34,488 bases of DNA from Owenia fusiformis (GCA_903813345.2 CAIIXF020000078.1:1-34488); one strand, 5' to 3'. Positions 10,960 through 20,859 are shown, numbered from the stretch's first letter. The notes: generated from the letters alone by a model not told the origin. Numbers and translations: made by a program.

Positions 10960-11838
10960 GTAAGTTAATTTTTATAGGTTCTGATTTTTAGATTTTATGG
11001 AACTGTGTAACAACTGGGGGTCACACTCCCCTAGCCGTGACGTTATACAAATTACAAATTACGAGATGTTTAGATACTTGTAACTTATGGTAGTGTATGG
11101 CCTGGACTAGGGAGTATGATGGTTGTTTTCGTTTTTTTCTATTTTTCACTGACAACTAACTGTCATACAGATTTCGATAATAACATTAAATATGATTTGA
11201 AAAAAATATATTATTTAAGTAATTATAAGTATGAAGTATGTACAATGAGTTTTTTCAGATGGTTTATCAAATAAGATACCGTTTATACCTAATAAAACAG
11301 TTTTCAATCTTACTACCTATCTGACCTTTACTACATGTAGATGTTCCACAAACACTTACATCACCCTTTGGCAAATATTCAAACTAATAAAAGTACACAC
11401 ATGGCTATAAATATCTACCCTCAACTAAAATCTTGCAATATTAGAATGCTTCCTTGAAGTACAATATTCAGTGCATAAAATGGGACATAATATGGAACAG
11501 ATCTGACCAGAATCAATCACAACTAAAAATAATGTTCTTGTAAATTCTCAAAGTTTGACTTCTATTTTTGTTCATAACCAACTTCCTTAACCTATTAAAT
11601 GTGATGTACCTTATCCTAGGCTAGGATTCCTAGCTTATTCACTGTTAAAATAATCCTATTCTATCCTAACTAAGAACATTATTTCTACATTTATATAAAA
11701 TAATTCAATAAAATACCCCTAATCTTTAGTAAAAAGTGCTCTGATTGGCTAGTCTAGTGAAAGTTTTTGGCACCAAATTCAAATATTATGAAATTTCAAA
11801 AGAGTTTGTAATTGAATTTCCAGTAATTACATTCATAA
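10960..11838. other. AT-rich sequence, no gene seen
   Basis: It lies between exon c of the putative host gene and the start of the LINE ORF1. No open frame of quality, no RNA gene and no clear repeat. If the LINE inserted into an intron, this is intron sequence. Confidence 0.45.
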
Positions 11839-12792
11839 AATATATCTAAGTGTGGAAATCACCCTTGTAGAATATGGTACCAAGGTCAAGTTGTCCGTCA
11901 AAATCAACCGCAGAAACTGGTCTGCTTTAAATGTCAAAAAGAAGGGCACTTAAAATCTAGGTGTACAAATGAACCTGTCTGTAGAATATGTACGAATGAG
12001 GGGCATCAAGCTGGAGATAACACATGCCCATTCTACAAGCTCAATGATGACATGACAATTATCGATAATGCGAGAAATCCTCTCTCCATCAATTCTATGT
12101 CCTCAATCATGCATGGTGATGTGCTGTACCCATCGATAGAGATTGCATATCTTACAATCAAAGCTAGGCGTAATGGTCTCCCTGATTTGGCTAATAAAAT
12201 TAGCAATATCAAATCCAGTATGCAGGCCCGTGAGATGGCTAAAGAAATCAAATGCACTGATGATTGGGATATTAACAACATAGATATTATGAAACAACTG
12301 ATATCTGAGAAAATACAACAGCACCCTGAGATCAAAGATACATTGCTCGATACTGGTGATACCTATATAGCAATGGCCTCTTTTGAAACAATATGGGGAA
12401 GTGGACTTGGCCAAAAACTAACATGTACTACTGACCAGGAACATTGGCCTGGCAAGAATACAGTTGGCTCTTACTTGATGGAATTACGTTCCACACTGAA
12501 TGATGAAATAACTGATATCTCCTATGCTCAAACTGATGTCACATTAGCTCCTGCTACTACACCTAAGCATGAAGAAGTCTTCAGTGACGCTATAGAGCAT
12601 CCTTCTCCAATTAGAAAAGAAAGTACTCCACAACGGATTAAATCCAAACTCAGGAAGTTCAGACGTAAGAGGAGCCGTGATTCACCTGAACCTACATCAC
12701 ATCCCCCAAAGAAACCAAATCCACTGAAACATTTTGAGACCAAAATTGACAACAGTTATTCCCCTCTCACTTATGACAGTGACCCCTCATAG
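11839..12792 (+). CDS. LINE ORF1: CCHC zinc knuckles plus NADAR-like domain (5'-truncated)
   Basis: One frame is open for 317 codons from after a TAA at 11836 to a TAG at 12790-12792; the first internal Met is at 12052. In order it shows PCRIWYQGQ, a knuckle CFKCQKEGHLKSRC (C-x2-C-x4-H-x4-C), a second knuckle CRICTNEGHQAGDNTC, a NADAR-like region (about residues 80-222) and a basic tail (KSKLRKFRRKRSRD). NADAR hallmarks are NPLS near the start, YPSIEIAYLTIKARR in the E-H-x-x-Q-x-x-K position, LLDTGD, FETIWGSGLG and WPGKNTVGSYLMELR. The Glu of the E-H signature is kept (codon 12139-12141) but the neighbouring His and Gln are replaced. Zinc knuckles fit an RNA-binding LINE ORF1; NADAR proteins act on ADP-ribose linked to guanine. 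ORF2 follows after 171 bases. Confidence 0.8.
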   Translation, partial: NISKCGNHPCRIWYQGQVVRQNQPQKLVCFKCQKEGHLKSRCTNEPVCRICTNEGHQAGDNTCPFYKLNDDMTIIDNARNPLSINSMSSIMHGDVLYPSIEIAYLTIKARRNGLPDLANKISNIKSSMQAREMAKEIKCTDDWDINNIDIMKQLISEKIQQHPEIKDTLLDTGDTYIAMASFETIWGSGLGQKLTCTTDQEHWPGKNTVGSYLMELRSTLNDEITDISYAQTDVTLAPATTPKHEEVFSDAIEHPSPIRKESTPQRIKSKLRKFRRKRSRDSPEPTSHPPKKPNPLKHFETKIDNSYSPLTYDSDPS

Positions 12793-12963
12793 ACATCTGA
12801 TGATTACAGTGTTAACTTGTAAATATAAATACATGAACACTGTATTTGCACTAGTACACAGTGATAGACAGATATGTATAATATGTAAAATATGTAAATA
12901 TTTCTGTTTTTGTTTTTCTTGGTATTCTGTTATTATGAATATTTTTATTAAAAACCATGAATA

Positions 12964-13653
12964 ATGGCAGAAAAACTTACAATTTTATCTCTCAATGTGA
13001 GAGGCCTAAATGATAAGGTAAAGCGAAAGAGAACCTTTAACCTTTTCAAGCAGTATAATGCTGATGTAATTCTTCTCCAAGAAACATTCATCACTCAATT
13101 AATTGTAAATGAAATTGACCAAGAATGGCCAGGGGAAGCAATTCACAATGTGAGTAACTCCCCCCACAGTAGGGGTGTTTCTATCTTATTCAATGAAACT
13201 TTGAATGTAAGTGTTATTGAAACTTTTAAAAGTGATGACGCAAGAACGATATTGGCAAATGTAAAGATAAATAATAATATATTTTCTTTTGTTTCAATGT
13301 ATGCACCTAACAACCCCAAATCAAGGCTTGAATTCTTCAAGCAAAATTCAAAAAAGATCAAACAACATATTGGGCTTATTGAAAATGTATATGTATGTGG
13401 TGACATGAATTGTTATAGAACACAACATGACAAACAAAATCAGGTGCTTGAAAATGATCAAAGTAGAATGTATTTTGAAAATATGATAAAATATTTAGAT
13501 CTAATTGATGAGATGAAACATCAAGGTTTCACATGTATGTCACGTCAGGGTAATAGCAAATCAAGAATTGACTATATGCTTGTTCAAGAAAATGCTCAAT
13601 TTAAAATTTTGAAAAAAGAGAAGAAGCATTTCGCTAATAATATAAATAAATAA
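12964..13653 (+). CDS. LINE ORF2 N-terminus: APE-type endonuclease, truncated
   Basis: ATG at 12964 opens 229 codons. Apurinic-endonuclease motifs of non-LTR retrotransposons appear in order: LSLNVRGLND, VILLQETFI (catalytic Glu), SRGVSILFNE, FSFVSMYAPNN, VYVCGDMNCYR (GD-x-N motif) and SRIDYMLVQ. The enzyme nicks target DNA to prime reverse transcription. The frame ends in TAA soon after the SRIDY motif, without the final S-D-H motif and with no reverse transcriptase downstream. The copy is therefore 3'-deleted or interrupted, unusual because most LINE copies lose their 5' end. Overall style (knuckle ORF1 plus APE ORF2) suggests an L1/Tx1-like clade. It cannot retrotranspose on its own. Confidence 0.9.
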   Translation: MAEKLTILSLNVRGLNDKVKRKRTFNLFKQYNADVILLQETFITQLIVNEIDQEWPGEAIHNVSNSPHSRGVSILFNETLNVSVIETFKSDDARTILANVKINNNIFSFVSMYAPNNPKSRLEFFKQNSKKIKQHIGLIENVYVCGDMNCYRTQHDKQNQVLENDQSRMYFENMIKYLDLIDEMKHQGFTCMSRQGNSKSRIDYMLVQENAQFKILKKEKKHFANNINK

Positions 13654-13730
13654 TGTTTTGTTCAATTCAAATTGTACTGTTGTTAATAAAATAAAAAATG
13701 CTGTGGTTTGAAGTCTGAGTCCGAGGTTTT

Positions 13731-13790
13731 CACGTGACGGGATAGTCGTAGCGTGCTGTCGTGATTTAGCGGTATCCGCCATCTTGGATC
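13731..13790 (+). promoter_or_regulatory. Candidate TATA-less promoter (E-box/CRE-like plus YY1-like sites)
   Basis: cacgtgacgg at 13731-13740 holds a CACGTG E-box overlapping a CRE-like half site. ccgccatcttgg at 13776-13787 matches the YY1 initiator-type word. Both are typical of TATA-less animal promoters, and here they stand 235-290 bases upstream of the ATG of a C2H2 ORF. The local rise in GC fits. The transcription start is not defined. Confidence 0.4.
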
Positions 13791-14020
13791 AATAATCCAT
13801 TTGGGAAGGAGGTCACATCTAAATTCAATGACAAAATATTCAAATATATGCTTTGATAGCATACATGGTTAATACAAACCTGTTGTTTGGTTTGTAAATT
13901 CCTGCTGTGTTCCACCTACTGTGTTCTACCTACTGTTGTTGAGTACTGCTGTGTATAATCCTGTGGATTGCTGTTGATTGCTGTTGCTGTTATATTCATT
14001 GATTATTGCTGTGATACAAG

Positions 14021-14293
14021 ATGGCTAGAAAGGGCTCACTGCATGTTTGCCACGTGGATGAATGTGGAGAGATCTTTGACAGCTCAAAGGATTTGAATAC
14101 CCACAAGTCCAGAGTACATGGAAAAAAGAGGTTTTATTGTACTCTATGCAATAGAGGCTTCAGTCGGTGCTATGATCTGATTAAAGACCACATGCCAAGG
14201 GCACATCCTGGCATAACTATGAAATTATTTATTCATGAAACGCTGTCAACATATTTAACTCCAACTCCCTTTTTGTGTTTAGTGTCAAACTAA
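14021..14293 (+). CDS. Small C2H2 zinc-finger ORF (two fingers), possibly a first exon
   Basis: ATG at 14021 lies in a good animal start context (acaagATGGc). The 90-residue product has two C2H2 fingers: CHVDEC...HKSRVH (C-x4-C-x12-H-x4-H) and CTLC...HMPRAH (C-x2-C-x12-H-x4-H), joined by a short GKKRFY linker. Fingers of this type bind nucleic acid or protein. The last 25 residues (from ITMKLFIHET) look less protein-like and may be read-through of an unseen splice site, so the true exon may end near 14210. A candidate promoter lies upstream (13731-13790). It could be a host gene start or a transposon-captured fragment. Confidence 0.6.
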   Translation: MARKGSLHVCHVDECGEIFDSSKDLNTHKSRVHGKKRFYCTLCNRGFSRCYDLIKDHMPRAHPGITMKLFIHETLSTYLTPTPFLCLVSN

Positions 14294-14565
14294 GAAACAT
14301 TACATGGTATGACGGATAATGCCATCACAAATATATTTTCTCAATATGTGAACCTAGATTGGAGTTGTTCAATTAAATAATCTAAAAATCAATTTGATGA
14401 AATATTTTCTCAAATTGTACTGTAAGCACTGCTTTAGGACCATCAATGGCAAACAGATATCTTTTTTGTTCTTCTTTAAGAACTTCAAAACTCAATTAGA
14501 CATTGGTCTAAATGTAACATCCCACTTAGATAAGGGAAAATTTTCCCACGCTTTGACTTTTTCAG

Positions 14566-14735
14566 GATTTCTGAAACATCTCAATGTTCCATCTGATTTT
14601 CTGTTGAAAAAATAGCAAATTAATGCAATTGAAGCACTTTTAAGAGGATTAGGTAGATCTGATGAATTGATAAATCTCCCAACAGGATATGGGAAATCCA
14701 TATGCTATATATTAGCAGCATTAGCTTTTGATGAG
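14566..14735 (+). pseudogene. RecQ-type helicase exon with Walker A
   Basis: The acceptor tttgactttttcag precedes an exon reading GFLKHLNVPSDFLLKK, a TAG stop, then QINAIEALLRGLGRSD and LINLPTGYGKSICYILAA, ending LAFDE at donor gtaata. LPTGYGKS (14676-14699) is the helicase motif I nucleotide-binding loop in the form used by RecQ proteins, preceded by the Q-x-x-A-I-x-x-L stretch. The TAG corresponds to GAG (Glu) in the copy at 510-617, so this copy is dead by a nonsense change. No matching motif Ia exon follows within the next kilobases. Confidence 0.85.
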
Positions 14736-14739
14736 GTAA

Positions 14740-15949
14740 TAAATGTCACATTATCATAAATGATGAATGAATGATGAGACCAGATGTAGCAAGGACTCTG
14801 TTGGGCATTGGGGTGTACCTGAATCGCTACCTCACGATACAGAAATGTTTGGTTAGATTAGGTTTTAATTGTTATAAAAATCCTTCAGATGTTTTAGTTA
14901 TGTTGAGAGAAGATGAATAAAGTAGGTATTTTTGTTCAGTTCAGTAAGACTTTACTTTTGAGATTACTAAAGATTTTTATCTTTTCACCTCATGTTACGA
15001 GCATCCCGACTTGTTTAGTATATACAAACAAAGAAGCCAGTGTACCAATTGGGACCAATGTGCCTTACAAGAAACACATCCACTCACAGCTGTTACTTGA
15101 TAATTGAACGTTCTCTGGAGACAAAGTTGAGAGCTACTGATAATGAACGTTCCATAGCATGAGTAATACTTCCCATTTGCATTACACCATGCATGTAAAA
15201 ATCATACCAGGAGGGATATCGAGGAAAATATTTTTCATATTATTTTCTGTATAAGATTCATCAAAGCCTCCTGACTTTAGATATGGATGCACTGGGAATA
15301 AGTAGCGATTATGTGAGGGAAATCATTACAAAAACATAATTCTACAGCGCCCAGAGGCCCGACATGTATATATAATATCGCAAGTATGGCATAGGGATCT
15401 GGTTGATATACTATTTTACTGCTTTTTCATACATATAAATGATTTTATACTTATTGAAAATAATATTTTCATGTTTTACAAAATTTTGGCTCAATACTTC
15501 CAGTCATGTTTTGATCTTGTAATTTTGTTTCATGATAGCATCTTTCATTTTTTATGAAATTCACATATATGACAGCTCTAGTTCCGCTGATTATTATTTT
15601 CCTTGTGGCCTAATAATACTCACAATATGAGTTGGTTAATTCTGACTTTGAAACCAGGTTGTCAGGTGAAATAAAGAGCTCAAAAACCTAAATTAAGTCT
15701 GAAAAAGTTATTAATTCTGAAACTTTGCATGCATTATGATTAACTTTTGGTGAAGTTTTTAATGCCCAGTGTCAAACCTAATCTTTTTTATGGCTGTTTT
15801 ACTGCAGACGATAATTATTTGTCTCGTAAAAAATGCAATTATAGTTTACCCAAAAGCATGGCTGGGCCATTTTATGATAACACTTATCATCTAAAATGGA
15901 TGTATTTTATAGCGCTGATTTCACAGAATCTTTTCCTGCCTATGGCCAC
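14740..15949. other. No gene seen
   Basis: AT-rich sequence between the Walker A exon and the fold-back element. Two short open frames (14913-15107 and 15747-15974 on the plus strand) lack recognisable motifs and I take them as chance; the second runs into the left arm of the fold-back element. Confidence 0.45.
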
Positions 15950-16804
15950 TACTCTAGTAGCTCATGCTGGTTGAGTATGCACTTCTATGTCCAGAGATTT
16001 TCTCTTCAGAAATCATCTATGTGAAGGTCATTGATCAATTTTGGCTTGGTAACATATTTGCCACTGAAGGCGAAATAGGTCAAATGGCCACGCCCTTTTT
16101 TTAGGCAAATACTCCCCCCCCCATTTTTGCATCTCCGGAACCGTTGGACATAGAAGGTTGTGTGACCACTCAAAATGTCCGGAATGGCCACATTATAGGG
16201 GGTCAATAATACATTTGTATTTAAAAAAGTCAATGGTTCTCAAGATATTTCCCAAAAACTGATTTTAGAATGAAAACTCCACTATTTTCTCCTTTGATCC
16301 TGTCCCTAGCTCCGATTTCGTTACTCGGCTGGGAAAAAAGGTTTGTTGGTATCATTTTGTTCCAGACACTCTCTAGAATAAATTCATCTTGGGTGGAATA
16401 AAAATGTGTGGTAAACGAATTCGCTATGGGCAGTTAAAGAGGCGCCATCTATTCATTTTCAAACAGGGGGTAGGGGTATAAAATAATTTTTTAACACATT
16501 TTAATAGTAAAATGACATTGAAATACTAATAAAATCTTATCAAAAACATTATTTACAATCAGTATGAATTTTCTTGTGTGGATTAGGGTGAAAATAAGGG
16601 CATATCTTGAAATTCACTACAGGGGCGCCACCTATTTCTGTACGTGTAATAACTTATTTTAGATTCGTTAAGGTACGAAATGTACTGAAAAAATTCATTC
16701 TGAAGGACCTATACATGTTCATACCACATACTTAAAATTAGATCAATAGCTTATGTACCAGCGGAGAAAAAATTTATTGAAATTTAAAATTGTGGTATCA
16801 TGCA

Positions 16805-17490
16805 GGATAGGGGTGACCATATCTCACATTATTAACTTCCAAAATATGGAGCATATGCATCTCAAATGTGCTCAAAATGTTGTATGTACTCTTGCTTTGT
16901 CATAATATTACTAATAAGAAGTAGAAAAAAAATGATTGTACATTTTAGAAATATTAATTCTCATTTTGGCTTCTGACGTCCCAGGTGTGACCATATCTCA
17001 CCTTTATAACTTCCAAAATATGGAGCATATGTTTCTCAAATGTGGTCAAAATGGTGTATGTACTCTTGCTTTGTCATAATATTAGTAATAAGAAGTAAGA
17101 AAATGATTGTACATTTAAAAAAATATTAATTCTCATTTTGGCTTCTGACGTCCCAGGGGTGACCATATGTCACCTTAATAACTTCCAAAATATGGAGCAT
17201 ATGTATCTCAAATGTGGTCAAAATGGTGTATGTACACTTGCTTTGTCATAATATTAGTAATAAGAAGTAGAAAAATGATTGTACATTTTAGAAATTATTA
17301 ATTCTCATTTTGGCTTCTGACGTCCCAGGGGTGACCATATGTCACCTTAATAACTTCCAAAATATGGAGCATATGTATCTCAAATAAACTCAAAATGGTG
17401 TATGTACTCTTGCTTTGTCATAATATTATACTAATAAGATGTAGGAATATGATTATACATTTAAAAAATTTTAATTTTCAACTCAACAAC
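16805..17490. repeat. Satellite-like tandem array, about four 172-174 bp units
   Basis: Unit starts marked by gtgaccatat fall at 16813, 16987, 17159 and 17331, giving spacings of 174, 172 and 172. Each unit carries ccaaaatatggagcatatg, a tgtatgtac block and ttggcttctgacgtcccag at its end. Copies differ by point changes and small indels, and the fourth decays at about 17470. The array sits at the centre of the fold-back element and could be the seed of a dispersed satellite. Confidence 0.9.
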
Positions 17491-17599
17491 CAAAAAAGTT
17501 TGTTTCCTTCGCTGATCTGACTAGATAGAAGCTGCGGATTCAGTCTTAAATGATGCAGGATAGATGAAAACTGTTGTGCGTAATATGCTAAAATCTGGC

Positions 17600-17863
17600 A
17601 AATATCTTGAGAACCATTGACTTTTTTAAATACATATGTATTATTGACCCCCTATAATGTGGCCATTCCGGACATTTTGAGTGGTCACACAACCTTCTAT
17701 GTCCAACGGTTCCGGAGATGCAAAAATGGGGGGGGGGGGAGAATTCGCGTAAAAAAGGGTGTGGCCATTTGACCTATTTCGCCTTCAGTGGCAAATATGT
17801 TACCAAGCCAAAATTGATCAATGACCTTCACATAGATGATTTCTGAAGAGAAAATCTCTGGAC
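17600..17863. repeat. Nested extra copy of the fold-back right terminus
   Basis: This segment repeats 18392-18652 in the same orientation almost perfectly, from aaatatcttgagaaccattg to gaagagaaaatctctggac, including the G-run. It stops short of the outer 39 bases. It directly abuts the inner edge of the right arm, so the element carries two tandem right ends on one side and one left end on the other. Confidence 0.85.
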
Positions 17864-18756
17864 TTAAAATTTTTTCTCTGCTGGTACATAAGCTATTGAT
17901 CTAATTTTAAGTATGTGGTATGAACATGTATAGGTCCTTCAGAATGAATTATTTCAGTACATTTCGTACCTTAACGAATCTAAAATAAGTTAGTACACGT
18001 ACAGAAATAGGTGGCGCCCCTGTAGTGAATTTCAAGATATGCCCTTATTTTCACCCTAATCCACACAAGAAAATTCATACTGATTGTAAATAATGTTTTT
18101 GATAAGATTTTATGAGTATTTCAATGTCATTTTACTATTAAAATGTGTTAAAAAATTATTTTATACCCCTACCCCCTGTTTGAAAATGAATAGATGGCGC
18201 CTCTTTAACTGCCCATAGCGAATTCGTTTACCACACATTTTTATTCCACCCAAGATGAATTTATTCTAGAGAGTGTCTGGAACAAAATGATACCAACAAA
18301 CCTTTTTTCCCAGCCGAGTAACGAAATCGGAGCTAGGGACAGGATCAAAGGAGAAAATAGTGGAGTTTTCATTCTAAAATCAGTTTTTGGGAAATATCTT
18401 GAGAACCATTGACTTTTTTAAATACAAATGTATTATTGACCCCCTATAATGTGGCCATTCCGGACATTTTGAGTGGTCACACAACCTTATATGTCCAACG
18501 GTTCCGGAGATGCAAAAATGGGGGGGGGAGTATTTGCGTAAAAAAGGGCGTGGCCATTTGACCTATTTCGCCTTCAGTGGCAAATATGTTACCAAGCCAA
18601 AATTGATCAATGACCTTCACATAGATGATTTCTGAAGAGAAAATCTCTGGACATAGAAGTGCATACTCAACCAGCATGAGCTACTAGAGTACACTTGAAA
18701 GATGCAAGATAAGTTGGTGAATTTCAATTTCAAAAATATGTGAAAATTGAGAGATC

Positions 18757-18906
18757 ATGGACCAATTATATGCACCGCCATCTCTATTTCAAGGTCATCA
18801 AAGATGTGTGGACTTCCTGTACATTCGAAAAATTAAGGATTTTGCTGCTCAATTAGGCTTAGATGTGATCTCTCAGGTCACAAACAAAAAGATAACGGTC
18901 TCATAG
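18757..18906 (+). other. Short ORF, unrecognised
   Basis: A 49-codon ORF from ATG to TAG lies just outside the fold-back element. Its product (MDQLYAPPSLFQGHQR..., FLYIRKIKDFAAQLGLDV) looks protein-like. I see no family match and no convincing splice context, so it may be an exon remnant or chance. Confidence 0.25.
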
Positions 18907-19204
18907 TTGCTGCTCACATAGTCAGATAAGTATATACTTTGTCCAGGTCATAGATTTTCAATAAATGAACTTAAAATATTGTTAAAAATGCAGAACTTTC
19001 AATTCTTTCTGAAATTTTTTTTTTTTCATTTTCAACCGGAACCATGTGTTCCCCACCCTCAAGGCTGAAATATCTAGCAGGGTGTGATGTCAATAGATAG
19101 GTGAGCAGTAGATATTGTCACAATCAAAATGTAAACAAAATGCAATAATATGTGTCACTTCCCTTATTACAGTAATTGCTTGTGGTTCGTTTTTTATTTC
19201 TCAG
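18907..19204. other. No gene seen
   Basis: AT-rich intron-like sequence leading into a pyrimidine-rich acceptor. It includes a poly-T run near 19017-19026. Confidence 0.45.
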
Positions 19205-19348
19205 CTCAGCTCACAGACACAGTGCACATAGATATATTGGATATAGATTATAATAGGCATTGGATATCATCATCATTGCTTCAGCCATCTAGTGGGATAT
19301 ATTTTGCACAGCCACCAGAAACTCTGCAGGTTTCTCATAGCTGGTTCA
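19205..19348 (+). CDS. Orphan internal exon, unknown protein
   Basis: A strong acceptor (gttcgttttttatttctcag) and a strong donor (ggttca|gtaagtaag) bracket 144 bases that are open in one frame. The product reads LTDTVHIDILDIDYNRHW, then SSSLLQPSSGIYFAQPPETL and QVSHSWF. Length (a multiple of three), flanking sites and acidic, varied composition support a real exon. I do not recognise the protein, and no partner exon is evident nearby. It could be host or element derived. Confidence 0.45.
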
Positions 19349-19680
19349 GTAAGTAAGCCTATTTTTGCTATATCATAGCAAAATTCTCTAGAAAATATCA
19401 TTCACAATGAAATCATAGACCTCCCTTTTCAAATGATTTAGTTTCCCATACAATTGGCAAATATTGGGCAAATGTTGGACCCAAAAGTAGAAATCTCAAC
19501 TATGTCAAGACCAATCTGTCTGATGAACTTATATTTCAACTTGATTGAAATTGACCATTTTTTCAAAAATCATCTACAAGCTATCAGAAGTTCGAATCTG
19601 ACTAGGTGGTGACATTTTGTCATAGAAATGCACTTAGTACTTTTTTGCTTGAAACCCTCGATATGTGGTAAGGGATTAGT

Positions 19681-19945
19681 GTACTTCTATTCAAACTTAT
19701 GGAAACTATCCCAGATGATTGGTATGAAGGAACCATTAACCCCATTCATAAAGATAATGACCGTAAAGAATTAGATATTACCGAGGCATCACAATCACGT
19801 CCAACCTGTATAAACTATATGCTAACATTTTAGAAACGGAAATAATGACCTTCCTAGAAGAAAATAATCTGCTTGGTGACTACCATGGTGCCTTCAGTAA
19901 AGGTAGGCGTCTGGAAGACAATATTTTCACTCTGACGTTATTGAC
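19681..19945 (+). pseudogene. LINE reverse transcriptase fragment, N-terminal RT motifs
   Basis: Two adjoining frames give IPDDWYEGTINPIHKDND, then, after a one-base shift, YRGITITSNLYKLYANIL, then IMTFLEENNLLGDYHGAF, SKGRRLEDNIFTLT. This is the classic non-LTR RT series: W-x-x-G-x-I-x-P-I-x-K, N-Y-R-G-I, an I-L-x-x-x-I helix, then the G-x-x-x-G-R-x-x-x-D-N-I-F block (RT motifs 0-2a). The frameshift near 19770 and the interruption by a MITE (19956-20166) show it is dead. Clade is uncertain; it is not obviously the partner of the ORF1/ORF2 LINE at 11839-13653. Confidence 0.8.
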
Positions 19946-19955
19946 CGTGAACAAC

Positions 19956-20166
19956 TCTTTACTGTATTCTCTGTAATTAGCGCCCAGGGCGGTTAGAAAA
20001 TTGAAAATACATCATTCAGACCATTCTAATAAGCGCCCATGTATGAAAGAAATCAGAAATCCCGAGAAATTTCATGTATGGCAATTTTTCTTGCCAAGAA
20101 TGCCTTATTTTCAACTTATTTTTATAATAATAATAAGTATTGTTATTGGAGAGAATACGGTAAAGA
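19956..20166. mobile_element. About 210-bp MITE inside the LINE RT relic
   Basis: tctttactgtattctct (19956-19972) and agagaatacggtaaaga (20150-20166) are inverted complements with one mismatch. Inside, agcgccc words occur near 19979 and 20031. It separates two parts of one LINE reverse transcriptase (19681-19945 and 20431-20572), consistent with insertion after the LINE. A target duplication is not clear. Confidence 0.6.
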
Positions 20167-20430
20167 TCGCTTAGACAATATTGACAGTGATTGAAGACCA
20201 ATTTATTTCCGGCACGCCCACTTTGTCATTATCGCCGATTACCTTCAATATTTCCACTAGAGACTGTTGGATATCGATCTAAAGTTAAACCTTATTTTAA
20301 ATTTTGATGAGAGATCATCATTTTTCATGTTAAAGTCGTGTAAAAGTCAAGAAACGTCAAAAAGAAACCAGAAAGTTCACAACCTTGACATGCGCAGAAC
20401 ATCTGCGCAGTAGCTTTCGGATATTACTGA

Positions 20431-20572
20431 ATGCCGATAAAGAACATCCAGGGCAAAGCCTGGCGTGTATTGAAAACTCTATACGCATGTGTCAAAAACA
20501 AAGTTATATTTGGTAATTTTGGTAGTGAATGTTTCGAAGTTGAATCTGGCCTAAAACAGGGATGTAAAATTT
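20431..20572 (+). pseudogene. LINE reverse transcriptase fragment, motif B region
   Basis: The frame reads IQGKAWRVLKTLYACVKNKV, FGNFGSECFEVESGLKQGC, which matches the stretch leading to RT motif B (G-x-x-Q-G-x-x-x-S-P). The conserved S-P-x-L-F part is replaced after GLKQGC by unrelated sequence (KIWTHQQ). The catalytic Y/F-x-D-D motif is not seen. It continues the relic at 19681-19945 beyond the MITE and an additional 260-base gap. Confidence 0.75.
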
Positions 20573-20859
20573 GGACCCACCAGCAGGTACTGCTGAGGTC
20601 AGCTGTGCAAATAGCAATTACAAATTGAGAAAATAGAGGAAGGGGTTCTGTGAAGAAATGTAAAAGGTGAATCTCTATAATCTGTTTTTTCGAGTCCATA
20701 ACAGAGTCTTCACGCCACAGGCAGCAAGGTGAAGTGAACTGAAGGTGAAGTGAACTGAAATGAATGCAGAATGATGAATTTTAAATGAATTGTATAAAAT
20801 GTCATCAGCCCTTCCAAAAACAAAAAAGAAGGTCTCTCCAAGCATTGCAGAAAGAGGAG

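Larger units (their letters stand above)
15950..18691. mobile_element. 2.74 kb fold-back element with about 825-bp inverted arms
   Basis: The left arm (15950-16775) and the right arm (17865-18691) are near-complete inverted complements with few differences. Examples are ctctagtagctcatgctgg against ccagcatgagctactagag, and the C-run near 16111 against the G-run near 18520. The outermost shared bases are TA, flanked on both sides by CAC, so the target duplication is either TA or CAC. Between the arms lie about four tandem 172-bp repeats and a third, partial copy of the right arm end. Only short chance frames are found. The architecture is that of fold-back elements (long complex TIRs, no own transposase). 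Confidence 0.85.

Noticed and set aside
12033-12752. Minus-strand and alternative-frame ORFs over the LINE ORF1
   Set aside because: They lack motifs and overlap a well-supported plus-strand reading frame with zinc knuckles and NADAR-like blocks.
15930-18700. CACTA-type ends for the fold-back element (left flank reads cactac)
   Set aside because: The right end does not read as the inverted TAGTG form; the shared arms start at TA with CAC as flanking bases.
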